From Alphaproteobacteria bacterium (GTDB taxonomy: Bacteria > Pseudomonadota > Alphaproteobacteria > Micropepsales > Micropepsaceae), in the NCBI GenBank assembly GCA_026400305.1, contig JAPLPI010000173.1, forward strand, positions 1-15,037: a DNA stretch of 15,037 nucleotides. The letters run 5' to 3'. The notes beneath the pieces were generated by a model, which searched no databases, had not been told where the DNA came from, and saw nothing but the letters and a program-made list of their open reading frames with translations. Of this stretch, positions 8,944 through 15,037 are shown in pieces (position 1 is the stretch's first letter; each line of letters starts with the position of its first letter). The position numbers and the translations under genes are program-made.

Positions 8944-9645
8944 CTATTTGGCGGTATAGCCGCCATCCACCGGCAGAACCGTGCCGGTGATGAATTCGGC
9001 GCCCTCCGAGCACAGGAACACCACAGCGCCGCCGATATCCTTCGGCTTTCCCCAGCGGCCCTGCGGCGTGCGGTCGATGATGACCTGGGAGCGCCCTGCG
9101 TCGGACCGGGCACCTTCGGTCAGCGCTGTTTCCACCCAGCCAGGAGCAATGGCGTTAACGCGGATGGTGGGCGCCCAGGCCACGGCCAGAGCCTTGGTCA
9201 GCTGGGCCACCCCGCCCTTAGAGGCGGTATAGGCCGGCACCAGCGCGCCGCCGAAGAAGGACCAGACTGAAGCGGTGTTGACGATTGCCCCGCCGGATTT
9301 TTCCAAAAGCGGCTTGGCCGCCATGCACATCCGCATGGTGCCGGTGAGATTGACGTCGATCACCTTCTGGAAACCGGCAATGGTGAATTCCTTGCCATCG
9401 CGCAGGATGATGCCAGCGCAGTTCACCAGCGCGTCCAGCTGTTGGAATTTTCCGATGCAGGCGGTGACGTCGGCATCGCTGGTGACGTCGAGTTGAATCG
9501 CCTCCAGATGGTCACGCTTGGGAACGCAGGCTATTTCCTCCGCCGTCAGCCCAGTGACGGTAACGGCATAGTCCGCCGCCAGCATCGCTTCGGCAATTCC
9601 GAAGCCGATACCGCGCGCCCCGCCGGTTATAAGTGCCTGTTTCAT
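8944..9645 (-). CDS. SDR-family NAD(P)-dependent oxidoreductase
   Basis: A 233-residue classical short-chain dehydrogenase/reductase, cytoplasmic. Cofactor motif TGGARGIG at 7-14, NCAG at 75-78, and the catalytic set Asn99 (DVNLTG), Ser126 (NTAS), Tyr139 and Lys143 (YTASK), with the standard 13-residue Ser-Tyr spacing. The C-terminal NAIAPGWVET and GTVLPVDGGY segments are typical. No acidic residue is obvious right after beta-2 (VTVTGLT), so the NAD versus NADP preference is open. The ATG at 9645 overlaps the stop of the PQQ dehydrogenase gene (ATGA), indicating coupled translation. The substrate cannot be read from the sequence; many relatives are annotated as 3-oxoacyl-ACP reductase-like or glucose dehydrogenase-like without proof. 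Confidence 0.93.
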   Translation of the reverse strand: MKQALITGGARGIGFGIAEAMLAADYAVTVTGLTAEEIACVPKRDHLEAIQLDVTSDADVTACIGKFQQLDALVNCAGIILRDGKEFTIAGFQKVIDVNLTGTMRMCMAAKPLLEKSGGAIVNTASVWSFFGGALVPAYTASKGGVAQLTKALAVAWAPTIRVNAIAPGWVETALTEGARSDAGRSQVIIDRTPQGRWGKPKDIGGAVVFLCSEGAEFITGTVLPVDGGYTAK

Positions 9646-11702
9646 GGTCTCACCTTAGCGGTTAAGGCGAAAGCGACATAGGCCGCGCCCTGCGGCGATT
9701 TCTTGTCGCGCGCATTGTCGGCCTGGATCAGCACATATTGCCGCCCCCCGGCCATATAGGTGATAGGGGTGGCATTGCCGGCATAAGGAAGCTGCGCCTG
9801 CCAGAGCAGCTTGCCGTCCTGCGGATCGAAAGCACGGATTTTCTTGTCATACAAGGTGGCGGCGATGAACAGTACCCCGCCCTTCGTCAGGATCGGGCCG
9901 CCGTAATTTTCCGAACCGGTGCTCTTGTCCGCCAGCGCGGGATATTCGCCCAGCGGAATACGCCACAGATAAGCGCCGCTGTTAAGGTCAATGGCACTGA
10001 GTGTTCCCCAGGGCGGCGTCACCGCCGGATAGCCATCGGGGTCCAGAAATTTTCGATAGCCAGTGAAGCGATAGGCCGGGTGGTTATCGCCAGCAGGCTT
10101 CGCAGCCAACTCGCGATCCTCGCCACTGCGCACGAAGGTCAGCAGGGATGAAAGACTGTCGCCCTGCAGGGCGAAGGCCGGCATGCGGCCACGGCCGGAA
10201 TGAACCACATCGGCCATCTGTTCGGCGGTCAGCTTCGAATCCACCAGCGAAGGAAAAGCCGGCGCCGCGCCCTTGCGGTCCGGACCGTGGCAGGCGGCAC
10301 AATTGTCTTGGTACAGCCCCGCGCCCAAACCGCTCGCGGCGCTGTTCTCCACCAGCCCACCGGTCCAGGCCACGTCATTGGCATTGAGATACAGGATGCC
10401 GTTTGCCGATGCCTGACCACCCCATTCCGCCCCGCCGTCGAAACCGGGAAAGACCAATGTCTGCTGCCCCAGCCGCATATGCGGGAACGGCCCGTCATTG
10501 GCGAAGCTGTGAAATTGTTCGACCGCCCACGCATGCGCCTGCGGCGTGCGGTTGGTCAGCAGGCTTTCGCTCAGATGCTGGCGGGCATAGGGCGCGGGCA
10601 GTGACGGCACCGACTGGGTGGGCGACAGCTTTTCCAGCTCGCTTTGGGCTACCTGCATTTCAATCATCGGGAACAGCGGCTTGCCGGTGATCCTGTCCAG
10701 CACGAACAGGTATCCCTGCTTGGTGGCCTGGGCTACCGCATAGATGCGCTTGCAGTTGTGCGTGACCGTCAGGAGCACCGGCGGTGAAGGAAAATCGCGG
10801 TCGGCGACGTCGTGATGCACGCCCTGGAAATGCCAGAGCAATTTTCCCGTGTTCGCATCCAACGCCAGAAGACTGTTGGCATACAGATTTTCACCCGTGC
10901 GGTTGGCGCCGTAAAAATCGCTGACCGCCGAACCAGTGGGCGCAAAGACGATGCCGCGCTTGTCATCAAGCACCATGCCGGGCCAGGAATTGGCGCCGCC
11001 GCCGGTCTTCCAATAATCCGTCGGCCAGCTTTCATGACCCGGCTCGCCGGGATGGGGGATGGTGTGGAAGCTCCAGCGCAGCTTGCCGCTATACACGTCA
11101 AAGGCGCGAATATCCCCGGGGGCCGCCGGTGCGCTTTCGTCGGTGCGGAATCCCATGATGATAATGTCGCGCCAGATGGTACCGGGCGCAGTCAGCGCCA
11201 GGCTGATCTTGTCGACATCGCGGCCCAGTCCGGCGCGCAGATCAATGCGGCCAGCCTCGCCGAAGTCGGCCAGAGGCTTACCGGTGGCCGGGTCCAGCGC
11301 ATAAAGATAAGTGCCCGCCGCCGCGAACAGCCGCTGAGCCTTGCCCTTACCCCAGATGGACAGACCGCGCTGCGGACCGCCAGCCTTTACGCCCGAATGA
11401 AAGCGCCACTTCAGCTTCCCCGTCGCCCCATCCAGCGCGATGGTGTCTAGGCTAGGGGTATAGGCATAGACGATGCCGCCCACCGCCAGAGGGTGGGTCT
11501 GGGGATCGCCCATCTCGGCCATGTCGAAGCGCCAGGCCTGTTCCAGCTTGCTAACATTGGCGCGGGTGATCTGCGCCAGGCTGGAAAAACGCCGCCCGCC
11601 CTCGCCGCCATAAAGCGCCCAATCCTTGCCCTGACCGAAAGCGGGCATTACGGCGGCCAGCAGGCCCGCGGCCAGCGCCCATAGCTTCTTATTGTTTTTC
11701 AT
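9642..11702 (-). CDS. PQQ-dependent dehydrogenase with internal cytochrome c domain, periplasmic
   Basis: Quinoprotein oxidising an alcohol or sugar in the periplasm and passing electrons through its own heme. The 686 residues start with a Sec-type signal peptide (MKNNKKLWALAAGLLAAVMPAFGQ). Propeller blades of the quinoprotein type follow (LDGATGKLKWRF, FDVYSGKLRWSF, LDANTGKLLWHF near 90-291). A c-type heme motif CAACH is at 468-472, with a probable axial Met507 in GRGRMPAF, and the propeller then resumes (IDLNSGAYLW, FDPQDGKLLW near 571-634). Inserting the cytochrome between blades matches a known glucose-dehydrogenase-like quinoprotein class. The frame is open 78 codons further upstream, but the signal peptide and a CAGAGG sequence point to the ATG at 11702. 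First gene of a minus-strand unit, ATGA-coupled to the SDR gene. No PQQ synthesis gene is in the window; substrate unknown. Confidence 0.9.
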   Translation of the reverse strand: MKNNKKLWALAAGLLAAVMPAFGQGKDWALYGGEGGRRFSSLAQITRANVSKLEQAWRFDMAEMGDPQTHPLAVGGIVYAYTPSLDTIALDGATGKLKWRFHSGVKAGGPQRGLSIWGKGKAQRLFAAAGTYLYALDPATGKPLADFGEAGRIDLRAGLGRDVDKISLALTAPGTIWRDIIIMGFRTDESAPAAPGDIRAFDVYSGKLRWSFHTIPHPGEPGHESWPTDYWKTGGGANSWPGMVLDDKRGIVFAPTGSAVSDFYGANRTGENLYANSLLALDANTGKLLWHFQGVHHDVADRDFPSPPVLLTVTHNCKRIYAVAQATKQGYLFVLDRITGKPLFPMIEMQVAQSELEKLSPTQSVPSLPAPYARQHLSESLLTNRTPQAHAWAVEQFHSFANDGPFPHMRLGQQTLVFPGFDGGAEWGGQASANGILYLNANDVAWTGGLVENSAASGLGAGLYQDNCAACHGPDRKGAAPAFPSLVDSKLTAEQMADVVHSGRGRMPAFALQGDSLSSLLTFVRSGEDRELAAKPAGDNHPAYRFTGYRKFLDPDGYPAVTPPWGTLSAIDLNSGAYLWRIPLGEYPALADKSTGSENYGGPILTKGGVLFIAATLYDKKIRAFDPQDGKLLWQAQLPYAGNATPITYMAGGRQYVLIQADNARDKKSPQGAAYVAFALTAKVRP

Positions 11703-11748
11703 CGTGCCCGCAGCGATCCTCTGGCCAAAAGATAACAGAGGTACGAAC
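11703..11748. promoter_or_regulatory. 46-nt divergent gap with mirrored Shine-Dalgarno sequences
   Basis: CCTCTG (11718-11723) and CAGAGG (11736-11741) form a perfect 6-bp inverted repeat with a 12-nt centre. On the plus strand CAGAGG sits 7 nt before the M81 ATG. On the minus strand it sits about 15 nt before the PQQ gene ATG, a long spacing. With only 46 nt between start codons, at least one promoter probably lies inside the opposing gene's 5' end. Confidence 0.6.
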
Positions 11749-13254
11749 ATGACCAAAATCCTGTTGGCAGGCATCTTCCACGAGACCCACAGCTTCACCG
11801 AAGACCGCACCACCCTGGTCGATTTCATGATCCATCGCGGCCAGGACCTGCTGGATCGCATCGGCGACGGCTCGCAAGTAGATGGCTTCCTGGCCACCGC
11901 CCGGCGCCTGGGCTGGGAGGTGATCCCCACGGCCAATTACCTGTGCGGCGCCTCCGGCATGGTCGACCACGCGGTATTCGAGCTGTTCTGGCAGGATGTG
12001 GAGCCAGTTCTGACGGCGCAAGCCAGCGCTCTGGACGGCATCTTCCTGTCGCTGCATGGCGCCATGGTCACCACGCAGCTGGAAGACGTGGACGGCGAAC
12101 TGTTGAAACGCATCCGCGCCATTCCCGGCACCGAAAAGCTGCCGATCTTCGGGGTCTATGACCTGCACGCCACCCTGACCCAGGAGATGGGCGCGCTGTC
12201 CGACGGGCTGGTCTGCTACCGGCTCTGTCCGCATGATGACACTTATGAAAGCGCCGTGCGCGCCACCGAACTTCTGGCCCGCTGCCTGAAAACCGGCATC
12301 CGCCCGCGCCAGCATGTGCTGGTAACCAATATCGTGTGGCCGCCGACAGGCACCGGTACCCGCGACGGCGCCATGCATGCGCTGGAGGAAGCCGCCCGCC
12401 GCATGGAACGCGACATTCCCGGTGTGCTGGCTGTGAATGTGGTGGGCGGGTACGCCTATTCCGACGTGCGCGATGCCGGCGTTGCCTTCGGCATCATCAC
12501 CGAGGGCGATGACGAAGCCGCCAAGGCCGCGCTGCGGGAGCTGGAAAAAATTGCCTGGACGCGGCGCGAAGAAGGCATCCCGAAGGAACACGACCTGGAC
12601 GAAGTGGTGCGCAGCTTCGTGCCTCGCGGACATGGTCCGGTTTTGCTGGTCGAGCCGGCCGACAATATAGGCGGCGGTGGGCCGGGCGATTGCACGGATG
12701 TACTGCGGGCGCTGGTCAAATACGATGTCGCGGACTCGGGCGTGATCATCGCCGATGTCGCCGCCGTGGCGGCGCTGAAGTCCGTGCCCATCGGCGGGCG
12801 CATCACCTTGCCCATCGGCGGCAAGGGCAGCCGGCTGGACCATGGGCCCCTGACACTTGAAGTCGAACTGGTGTCCCGCAGCGACGGATGCTTCGAGCTG
12901 GAAGACCGGCAAAGCCAGATGGTGGTACTGGGCAGCCGCGTGAGCATGGGAGACAGCGCCGTGGTGCGTCATGGCGGGGTTACCATCCTGCTGACCGGCA
13001 AGCGGCTGGCGCCGATGGACCTGGGCCAATGGCGCAGCCAAGGGATCGAACCAGAAAAGCTCAGCATGATCGGTATCAAGGCCGCGGTGGGACACCGGCG
13101 CGCCTATGATCCCATCGCCGCGTCCAGCTTCACCGTGTCCACCGCGGGGCCCTGCACGTCCGACCTTGCGCGCCTGCCCTACAAGCGGCTGCGCCGTCCG
13201 GTCTATCCGCTGGATGACGACGCCATGATTGAAGTGGCTGCAGCGCACGACTAG
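11749..13254 (+). CDS. M81-family metallopeptidase (MlrC-like)
   Basis: A 501-residue protein of the MlrC family (N-terminal DUF1485-type plus MlrC C-terminal region). Candidate zinc ligands are visible: GIFHETHSF (8-16, His11/Glu12), LHGAM (His103) and YDLHAT (Asp138, His140). These correspond in order and approximate spacing to the E/H/D/H set reported for microcystinase C (from memory). DNIGGGGPGD (305-314) is a further family signature. MlrC cleaves linearised microcystin, but the family is broad and the substrate here is unknown. No signal peptide, so cytoplasmic. The frame is open to 11692, but the start at 11749 is preferred because AGAGG lies 7 nt upstream and the longer form would run into the PQQ gene. 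Once followed closely by small membrane genes, now broken. Confidence 0.92.
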   Translation: MTKILLAGIFHETHSFTEDRTTLVDFMIHRGQDLLDRIGDGSQVDGFLATARRLGWEVIPTANYLCGASGMVDHAVFELFWQDVEPVLTAQASALDGIFLSLHGAMVTTQLEDVDGELLKRIRAIPGTEKLPIFGVYDLHATLTQEMGALSDGLVCYRLCPHDDTYESAVRATELLARCLKTGIRPRQHVLVTNIVWPPTGTGTRDGAMHALEEAARRMERDIPGVLAVNVVGGYAYSDVRDAGVAFGIITEGDDEAAKAALRELEKIAWTRREEGIPKEHDLDEVVRSFVPRGHGPVLLVEPADNIGGGGPGDCTDVLRALVKYDVADSGVIIADVAAVAALKSVPIGGRITLPIGGKGSRLDHGPLTLEVELVSRSDGCFELEDRQSQMVVLGSRVSMGDSAVVRHGGVTILLTGKRLAPMDLGQWRSQGIEPEKLSMIGIKAAVGHRRAYDPIAASSFTVSTAGPCTSDLARLPYKRLRRPVYPLDDDAMIEVAAAHD

Positions 13255-13263
13255 GGTCGCTGA

Positions 13264-13449
13264 ATGTCCGCGGGCCGCTTCGGTGCCATTTTGATAACCG
13301 GATGCATTTTAGCCTGAGCGGGGATAGTCCTCGCCTCGGCGCACGGCATGCTGCATGTCAGCAGCAAGGTCAGCGACGTGTTCTTGGCGCTTCTCGCCCT
13401 TGTGATCGCGTACCGTCTTTGGCGACTTTGGAGTGCCAAGCGTGGCTGA
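13264..13449 (+). pseudogene. Small two-segment membrane protein gene broken by an in-frame TGA
   Basis: A frame opens at ATG 13264, 9 nt after the M81 stop with AGGG 7-8 nt before it, and reads MSAGRFGAILITGCILA before TGA at 13315-13317. The same frame continues without interruption as AGIVLASAHGMLHVSSKVSD, then a clear hydrophobic segment (VFLALLALVIAYRLWRLW), ending in TGA at 13447-13449. The result would be a ~61-residue protein with two membrane segments, presumably with TGG (Trp) where TGA now stands. Genetic-code reassignment is ruled out because TGA ends pgl-linked zwf, gnd and the PQQ gene. The second half could be translated alone from ATG 13348 (33 residues). I do not recognise the family. 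Confidence 0.5.
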
Positions 13450-13762
13450 GATTTCCGCCCGGCCTGCCTTTGCGCCCTATCACAGGCATGACCGCGCCTT
13501 TTTTCTCGCTTTTGTTGCCCTGTCCTGGGTCGCCATCGTCATGGGGTTCGGCCCTGAGCTTCGCAAGCTTCGCTGCCAGACCAGGGTTGCCCTGAAAATT
13601 CTTTTTGGCAGCAGCTTTGAAAGTTACGTCAGACGATTGTTCAATTTTTTTATTTGCCTTCTTTGGGAGCTTCACCATCCGAGGCGTAGTGGCCACCATA
13701 TTGCGCTGACCTTCAAAGTCCTTATTGGCTCTACTGGTCCTGCCGCCTGCGTTCTTATACAT
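13370..13762 (-). CDS. Possible basic hypothetical protein reading back over the gene remnants
   Basis: Not recognised. From ATG 13762 the 131-residue frame begins MYKNAGGRTSRANKDFEGQR and is rich in Lys, with repeated LAKL/KAAAKK elements to about residue 70 (13556). GGGAG (13772-13776) lies 9 nt upstream, a reasonable ribosome site. Beyond 13556 the frame is antisense to the membrane-gene remnants and turns Gly/Arg-rich, probably a fortuitous extension. So if real, this is likely a ~70-residue gene that lost its own end at the same breakpoint. Base composition here is lower in GC than in the preceding genes. The opposing plus-strand frame over 13560-13795 looks less protein-like. Confidence 0.3.
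   Translation of the reverse strand: MYKNAGGRTSRANKDFEGQRNMVATTPRMVKLPKKANKKIEQSSDVTFKAAAKKNFQGNPGLAAKLAKLRAEPHDDGDPGQGNKSEKKGAVMPVIGRKGRPGGNLSHAWHSKVAKDGTRSQGREAPRTRR
13442..13556 (+). pseudogene. N-terminal remnant of a multi-pass membrane protein gene
   Basis: A frame starting at GTG 13442 (or GTG 13433) overlaps the end of the preceding broken gene and reads VAEISARPAFAPYHRHDRAF, then FLAFVALSWVAIVMGFGPE. This resembles the N-terminus of an uncharacterised proteobacterial membrane-protein family (PYHRxDRxFF followed by the first membrane helix), recalled from memory. After about 13556 the resemblance stops. The frame runs on to 13795 as an Arg/Leu-rich sequence unlike the rest, so the gene seems cut by a deletion or rearrangement. 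A perfect AGCTTCGC repeat (13557-13564, 13566-13573) lies exactly at the break. Confidence 0.4.
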
Positions 13763-13798
13763 CGCTGGTCGCTCCCAATTCTCCAATTAGCCTAGTTA

Positions 13799-13815
13799 TG
13801 CGGAGCTTCTCCGCA
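13799..13815. terminator. Hairpin, possible terminator between converging units
   Basis: TGCGGAG, loop CTT, CTCCGCA: a perfect 7-bp stem with a 3-nt loop. It lies between the plus-strand remnant frame ending at 13795 and the minus-strand Tim44-like gene ending at 13884. No T-run follows on either strand, so terminator function is uncertain. Confidence 0.35.
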
Positions 13816-13846
13816 CGGAGACAAATTGCAACTGGACCACTCAGTG

Positions 13847-13881
13847 GGGGCCGGTCACGAAGTGCGAACAAGTGCGGCCCC
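13847..13881. terminator. Hairpin immediately downstream of the Tim44-like gene
   Basis: GGGGCCG (13847-13853) and CGGCCCC (13875-13881) form a 7-bp GC stem. It extends through a 2-nt bulge by CAC/GTG, with a loop holding two AAGTGCG copies (13860-13866, 13870-13876). It starts 3 nt after the Tim44-like stop on the minus strand. It lacks a T-tract, so if it acts it would be as a 3'-end stabiliser or a weak terminator. Confidence 0.35.
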
Positions 13882-13883
13882 GG

Positions 13884-14846
13884 TTAAGTCTCCTGGATTG
13901 CAGACAGTTTCCACGGCGCACCCGCCTCCCGAACAAACGTCCAAAGCTCGACGACTTCCGTTGGGTGGTCAGGGTCGCCGGACACAATTGCTCCGCTAGT
14001 TCTCTCGCGCATCACATCGGCACTCTCGTAACGAAGAGCGACCGTGGCATAGTCCGCGTCCCGTTCGCGCCAGGCCTCTGAAACATCCGCTTGGATCAAT
14101 CGGGTACCGGTCACGTCATTTCGGCGCCCATGCGTGGCGTTCTGGCTTAACTCCTCAGCGAGATACGACATAATTTCTGGGGTAGTCCTCTCGCGAAGGC
14201 GGCCGTAGTCTTCGTGGCCAAAGGCGTCTTGGATGTCGATCAACAGGCGCTCGAATGCGTCTCTGTCACTTGGTCCAATAGAGATTGGCCGACCACGCTC
14301 GCTAGCGGCCTCCCCGAACTGCTGCGAGGCTCCCCATGGCCCGCTTGTCACCGTGCCAGCACCAAAGGGAGATGGACTAACCGAGGGAAAGGCAGGGGCC
14401 GCAATTGGACGGCGGAACAATTTAAAAGCGAACCACGCGATCCCGCCGATAATTGCAATTTGGAGGAGAAGGCCCAGCATGCCAACACCGCCGCCACCGC
14501 CGCCACCGCCGCCCCAGCCGTGGCCCATCAATCCGCCGATCAAACCGCCCGCTAGAAGGCCGCCCATCAGTCCGCCGCCGAAGCCACCGAAGGACCCTGT
14601 CCGACTGCCAGGGTATTGCGGTCCGTATGCAGGAGCAGACGGTTGTAGCGGCGACTGCATCATCGACCTCTGAACGGGCGAGGCAGAACCGGGCGCCATC
14701 GCGGTAGGGGCGGGGCTAGAATACGTGCGCATTCCCCGACTGCCGAAACTGCCTCCACGACGGGCGTCAGCCGGTCCCATAACAATGAGGCTGAGCGCAA
14801 GCGCTATCCCGAGAAGGCCGAGAAAATTCAATTTATGTTTTGTCAT
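13884..14846 (-). CDS. Tim44-like domain membrane protein
   Basis: A 320-residue protein of a bacterial family sharing the C-terminal domain of mitochondrial Tim44. Layout: an N-terminal signal or anchor helix (7-27, ending PADARR); a Ser/Pro/Gln-rich linker (30-85); a Gly-rich hydrophobic tract with nine consecutive glycines (86-120); a second membrane helix (about 122-144, followed by KLFRR); a Ser/Pro/Gly linker; and the Tim44-like domain from about 190 to the end (FERLLIDIQDAFG, LAEELSQNATHGRRNDV, TEVVELWTFVRE, WKLSAIQ). Probably inner-membrane with the domain exposed; the bacterial function is unsettled. AGGAAAT before the ATG at 14846 may serve as ribosome site. Codon use is less GC-biased than in the left part of the window. 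An insertion sequence begins 65 nt upstream. Confidence 0.85.
   Translation of the reverse strand: MTKHKLNFLGLLGIALALSLIVMGPADARRGGSFGSRGMRTYSSPAPTAMAPGSASPVQRSMMQSPLQPSAPAYGPQYPGSRTGSFGGFGGGLMGGLLAGGLIGGLMGHGWGGGGGGGGGVGMLGLLLQIAIIGGIAWFAFKLFRRPIAAPAFPSVSPSPFGAGTVTSGPWGASQQFGEAASERGRPISIGPSDRDAFERLLIDIQDAFGHEDYGRLRERTTPEIMSYLAEELSQNATHGRRNDVTGTRLIQADVSEAWRERDADYATVALRYESADVMRERTSGAIVSGDPDHPTEVVELWTFVREAGAPWKLSAIQET
14486..14512. repeat. Three perfect tandem copies of a 9-bp unit inside the Tim44-like gene
   Basis: CACCGCCGC is repeated three times without mismatch. On the coding strand it encodes the nine-glycine run at residues 112-120. The unit is a multiple of three, so copy-number slippage would lengthen or shorten the Gly tract without shifting frame. 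Confidence 0.9.
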
Positions 14847-14911
14847 AGGGATTTCCTGGACCTCTGTTGTTAGGAGGATATCAGTTCAAAGCTAACTACC
14901 GCTAGCATTAT
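14847..14911. other. Short 5' region of the Tim44-like gene up to the insertion-sequence end
   Basis: 65 nt between the Tim44-like start codon and the presumed left end of the IS. No gene fits here. I see no clear -35/-10 pair, so the original promoter may have been split or displaced by the insertion. Confidence 0.5.
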
Positions 14912-14960
14912 TGACCTGCCCCCATTGAATTGGTCCGACCTGAAGTATGGTTTTGACCAA

Positions 14961-14967
14961 GGAGGAG
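14961..14967 (+). promoter_or_regulatory. Shine-Dalgarno of the IS3 orfA
   Basis: GGAGGAG, 7 nt before the ATG at 14975; a strong ribosome site fixing the orfA start. Confidence 0.8.
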
Positions 14968-14974
14968 AAGCAAA

Positions 14975-15037
14975 ATGGCTAGGAAAAGACACACGGCGGA
15001 AGAGATTGTCCTGAAGTTACGCCGAAAGGAACGCGGC
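14975..15037 (+). CDS. IS3-family transposase orfA, N-terminal 21 codons only
   Basis: MARKRHTAEEIVLKLRRKER opens like IS3-family OrfA proteins (typically MARKRHSAEEIVxKLRQ), the start of the helix-turn-helix that binds the terminal repeats. In this family the DDE catalytic part is made from orfB by a -1 frameshift out of orfA; both lie beyond the window. It reads rightward, away from the Tim44-like gene. The fragment is short but its opening is highly characteristic. Confidence 0.85.
   Translation, partial: MARKRHTAEEIVLKLRRKERG

Larger units (their letters stand above)
14912..15037 (+). mobile_element. Left end of an IS3-family insertion sequence, continuing past the window
   Basis: TGACCTGCCCCCATTGAATT from 14912 has the TG start and C-run of IS3-family (IS407-like) terminal repeats, recalled from memory. 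It is followed about 60 nt later by the start of a typical orfA. If the group assignment holds, the 4 bp TTAT at 14908-14911 would be one copy of the target duplication. The right end is outside the window, so completeness is unknown. Confidence 0.8.

Noticed and set aside
11703..11936. 78-codon N-terminal extension of the PQQ dehydrogenase
   Set aside because: It would bury the signal peptide inside the protein and run antisense to the M81 coding region; start at 11702 fits better.
11689..13248. 519-codon open frame on the minus strand opposite the M81 gene
   Set aside because: Its composition (Gly, His, Gln, Ala) is that of an antisense shadow; the M81 frame has metal-site motifs and a ribosome site.
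13315..13317. TGA read as Trp or selenocysteine
   Set aside because: TGA is the normal stop of zwf, gnd and the PQQ gene, and no SECIS-like structure is apparent next to it.
13860..13876. Two AAGTGCG copies considered as a repeat array
   Set aside because: Only two 7-nt copies 10 nt apart, within a hairpin loop; no array structure.
14860..14874. CCTAACAACAGAGGT upstream of the Tim44-like gene, nearly identical (14 of 15) to 8884-8898 upstream of the small basic gene
   Set aside because: By rough estimate a few such pairs are expected by chance in 15 kb on both strands, and the distances to the start codons differ (14 vs 5 nt).

Overview
This is a GC-rich, densely packed chromosomal segment, most likely from an alphaproteobacterium. 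The lineage is inferred from the overall protein style: a fused malic enzyme, a short-type 6-phosphogluconate dehydrogenase, a TPR/GT41 protein and a PQQ enzyme with an inserted cytochrome c. No rRNA or marker gene fixes it. I see no tRNA, rRNA, CRISPR array or replication origin.

Left block, minus strand (1-3223): an oxidative pentose-phosphate / Entner-Doudoroff entry operon, gnd - zwf - pgl. Each junction is an ATGA stop/start overlap, and pgl runs off the window edge. A 235-nt spacer separates it from a plus-strand pair (3459-8223): a MaeB-type malic enzyme with a phosphotransacetylase-like tail, then a large TPR protein with a GT41 (O-GlcNAc-transferase-like) catalytic region. The malic enzyme gene appears to have lost about 31 nt near its 3' end, so its last ~98 codons are out of frame.

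Middle block, minus strand (8220-11702): a periplasmic PQQ dehydrogenase with an internal c-type heme domain, coupled by ATGA to a cytoplasmic SDR. After these come a 44-residue, extremely basic protein too short for ordinary gene calling, and a cupin of the 2,4'-dihydroxyacetophenone dioxygenase family. The cupin gene meets the TPR gene tail-to-tail, and both stop codons lie within one palindromic CTAG. Divergent from the PQQ gene, with only 46 nt between start codons, is an M81 (MlrC-like) metallopeptidase.

Right end (13255-15037): a decayed and lower-GC zone. Two small membrane-protein genes that once followed the M81 gene are broken, one by an in-frame TGA and one by loss of all but its N-terminus. 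A possible basic ORF reads back across the breakpoint. Then come a Tim44-like domain membrane protein with a perfect 3 x 9-bp repeat encoding nine glycines, and the left end of an IS3-family insertion sequence sitting 65 nt upstream of that gene.

I found no strong case for a wholly new multi-gene system. The most notable items are the malic-enzyme deletion, the decaying gene pair at the composition boundary, the unannotated basic small protein, and the GT41 protein lacking a motif histidine of eukaryotic OGT.
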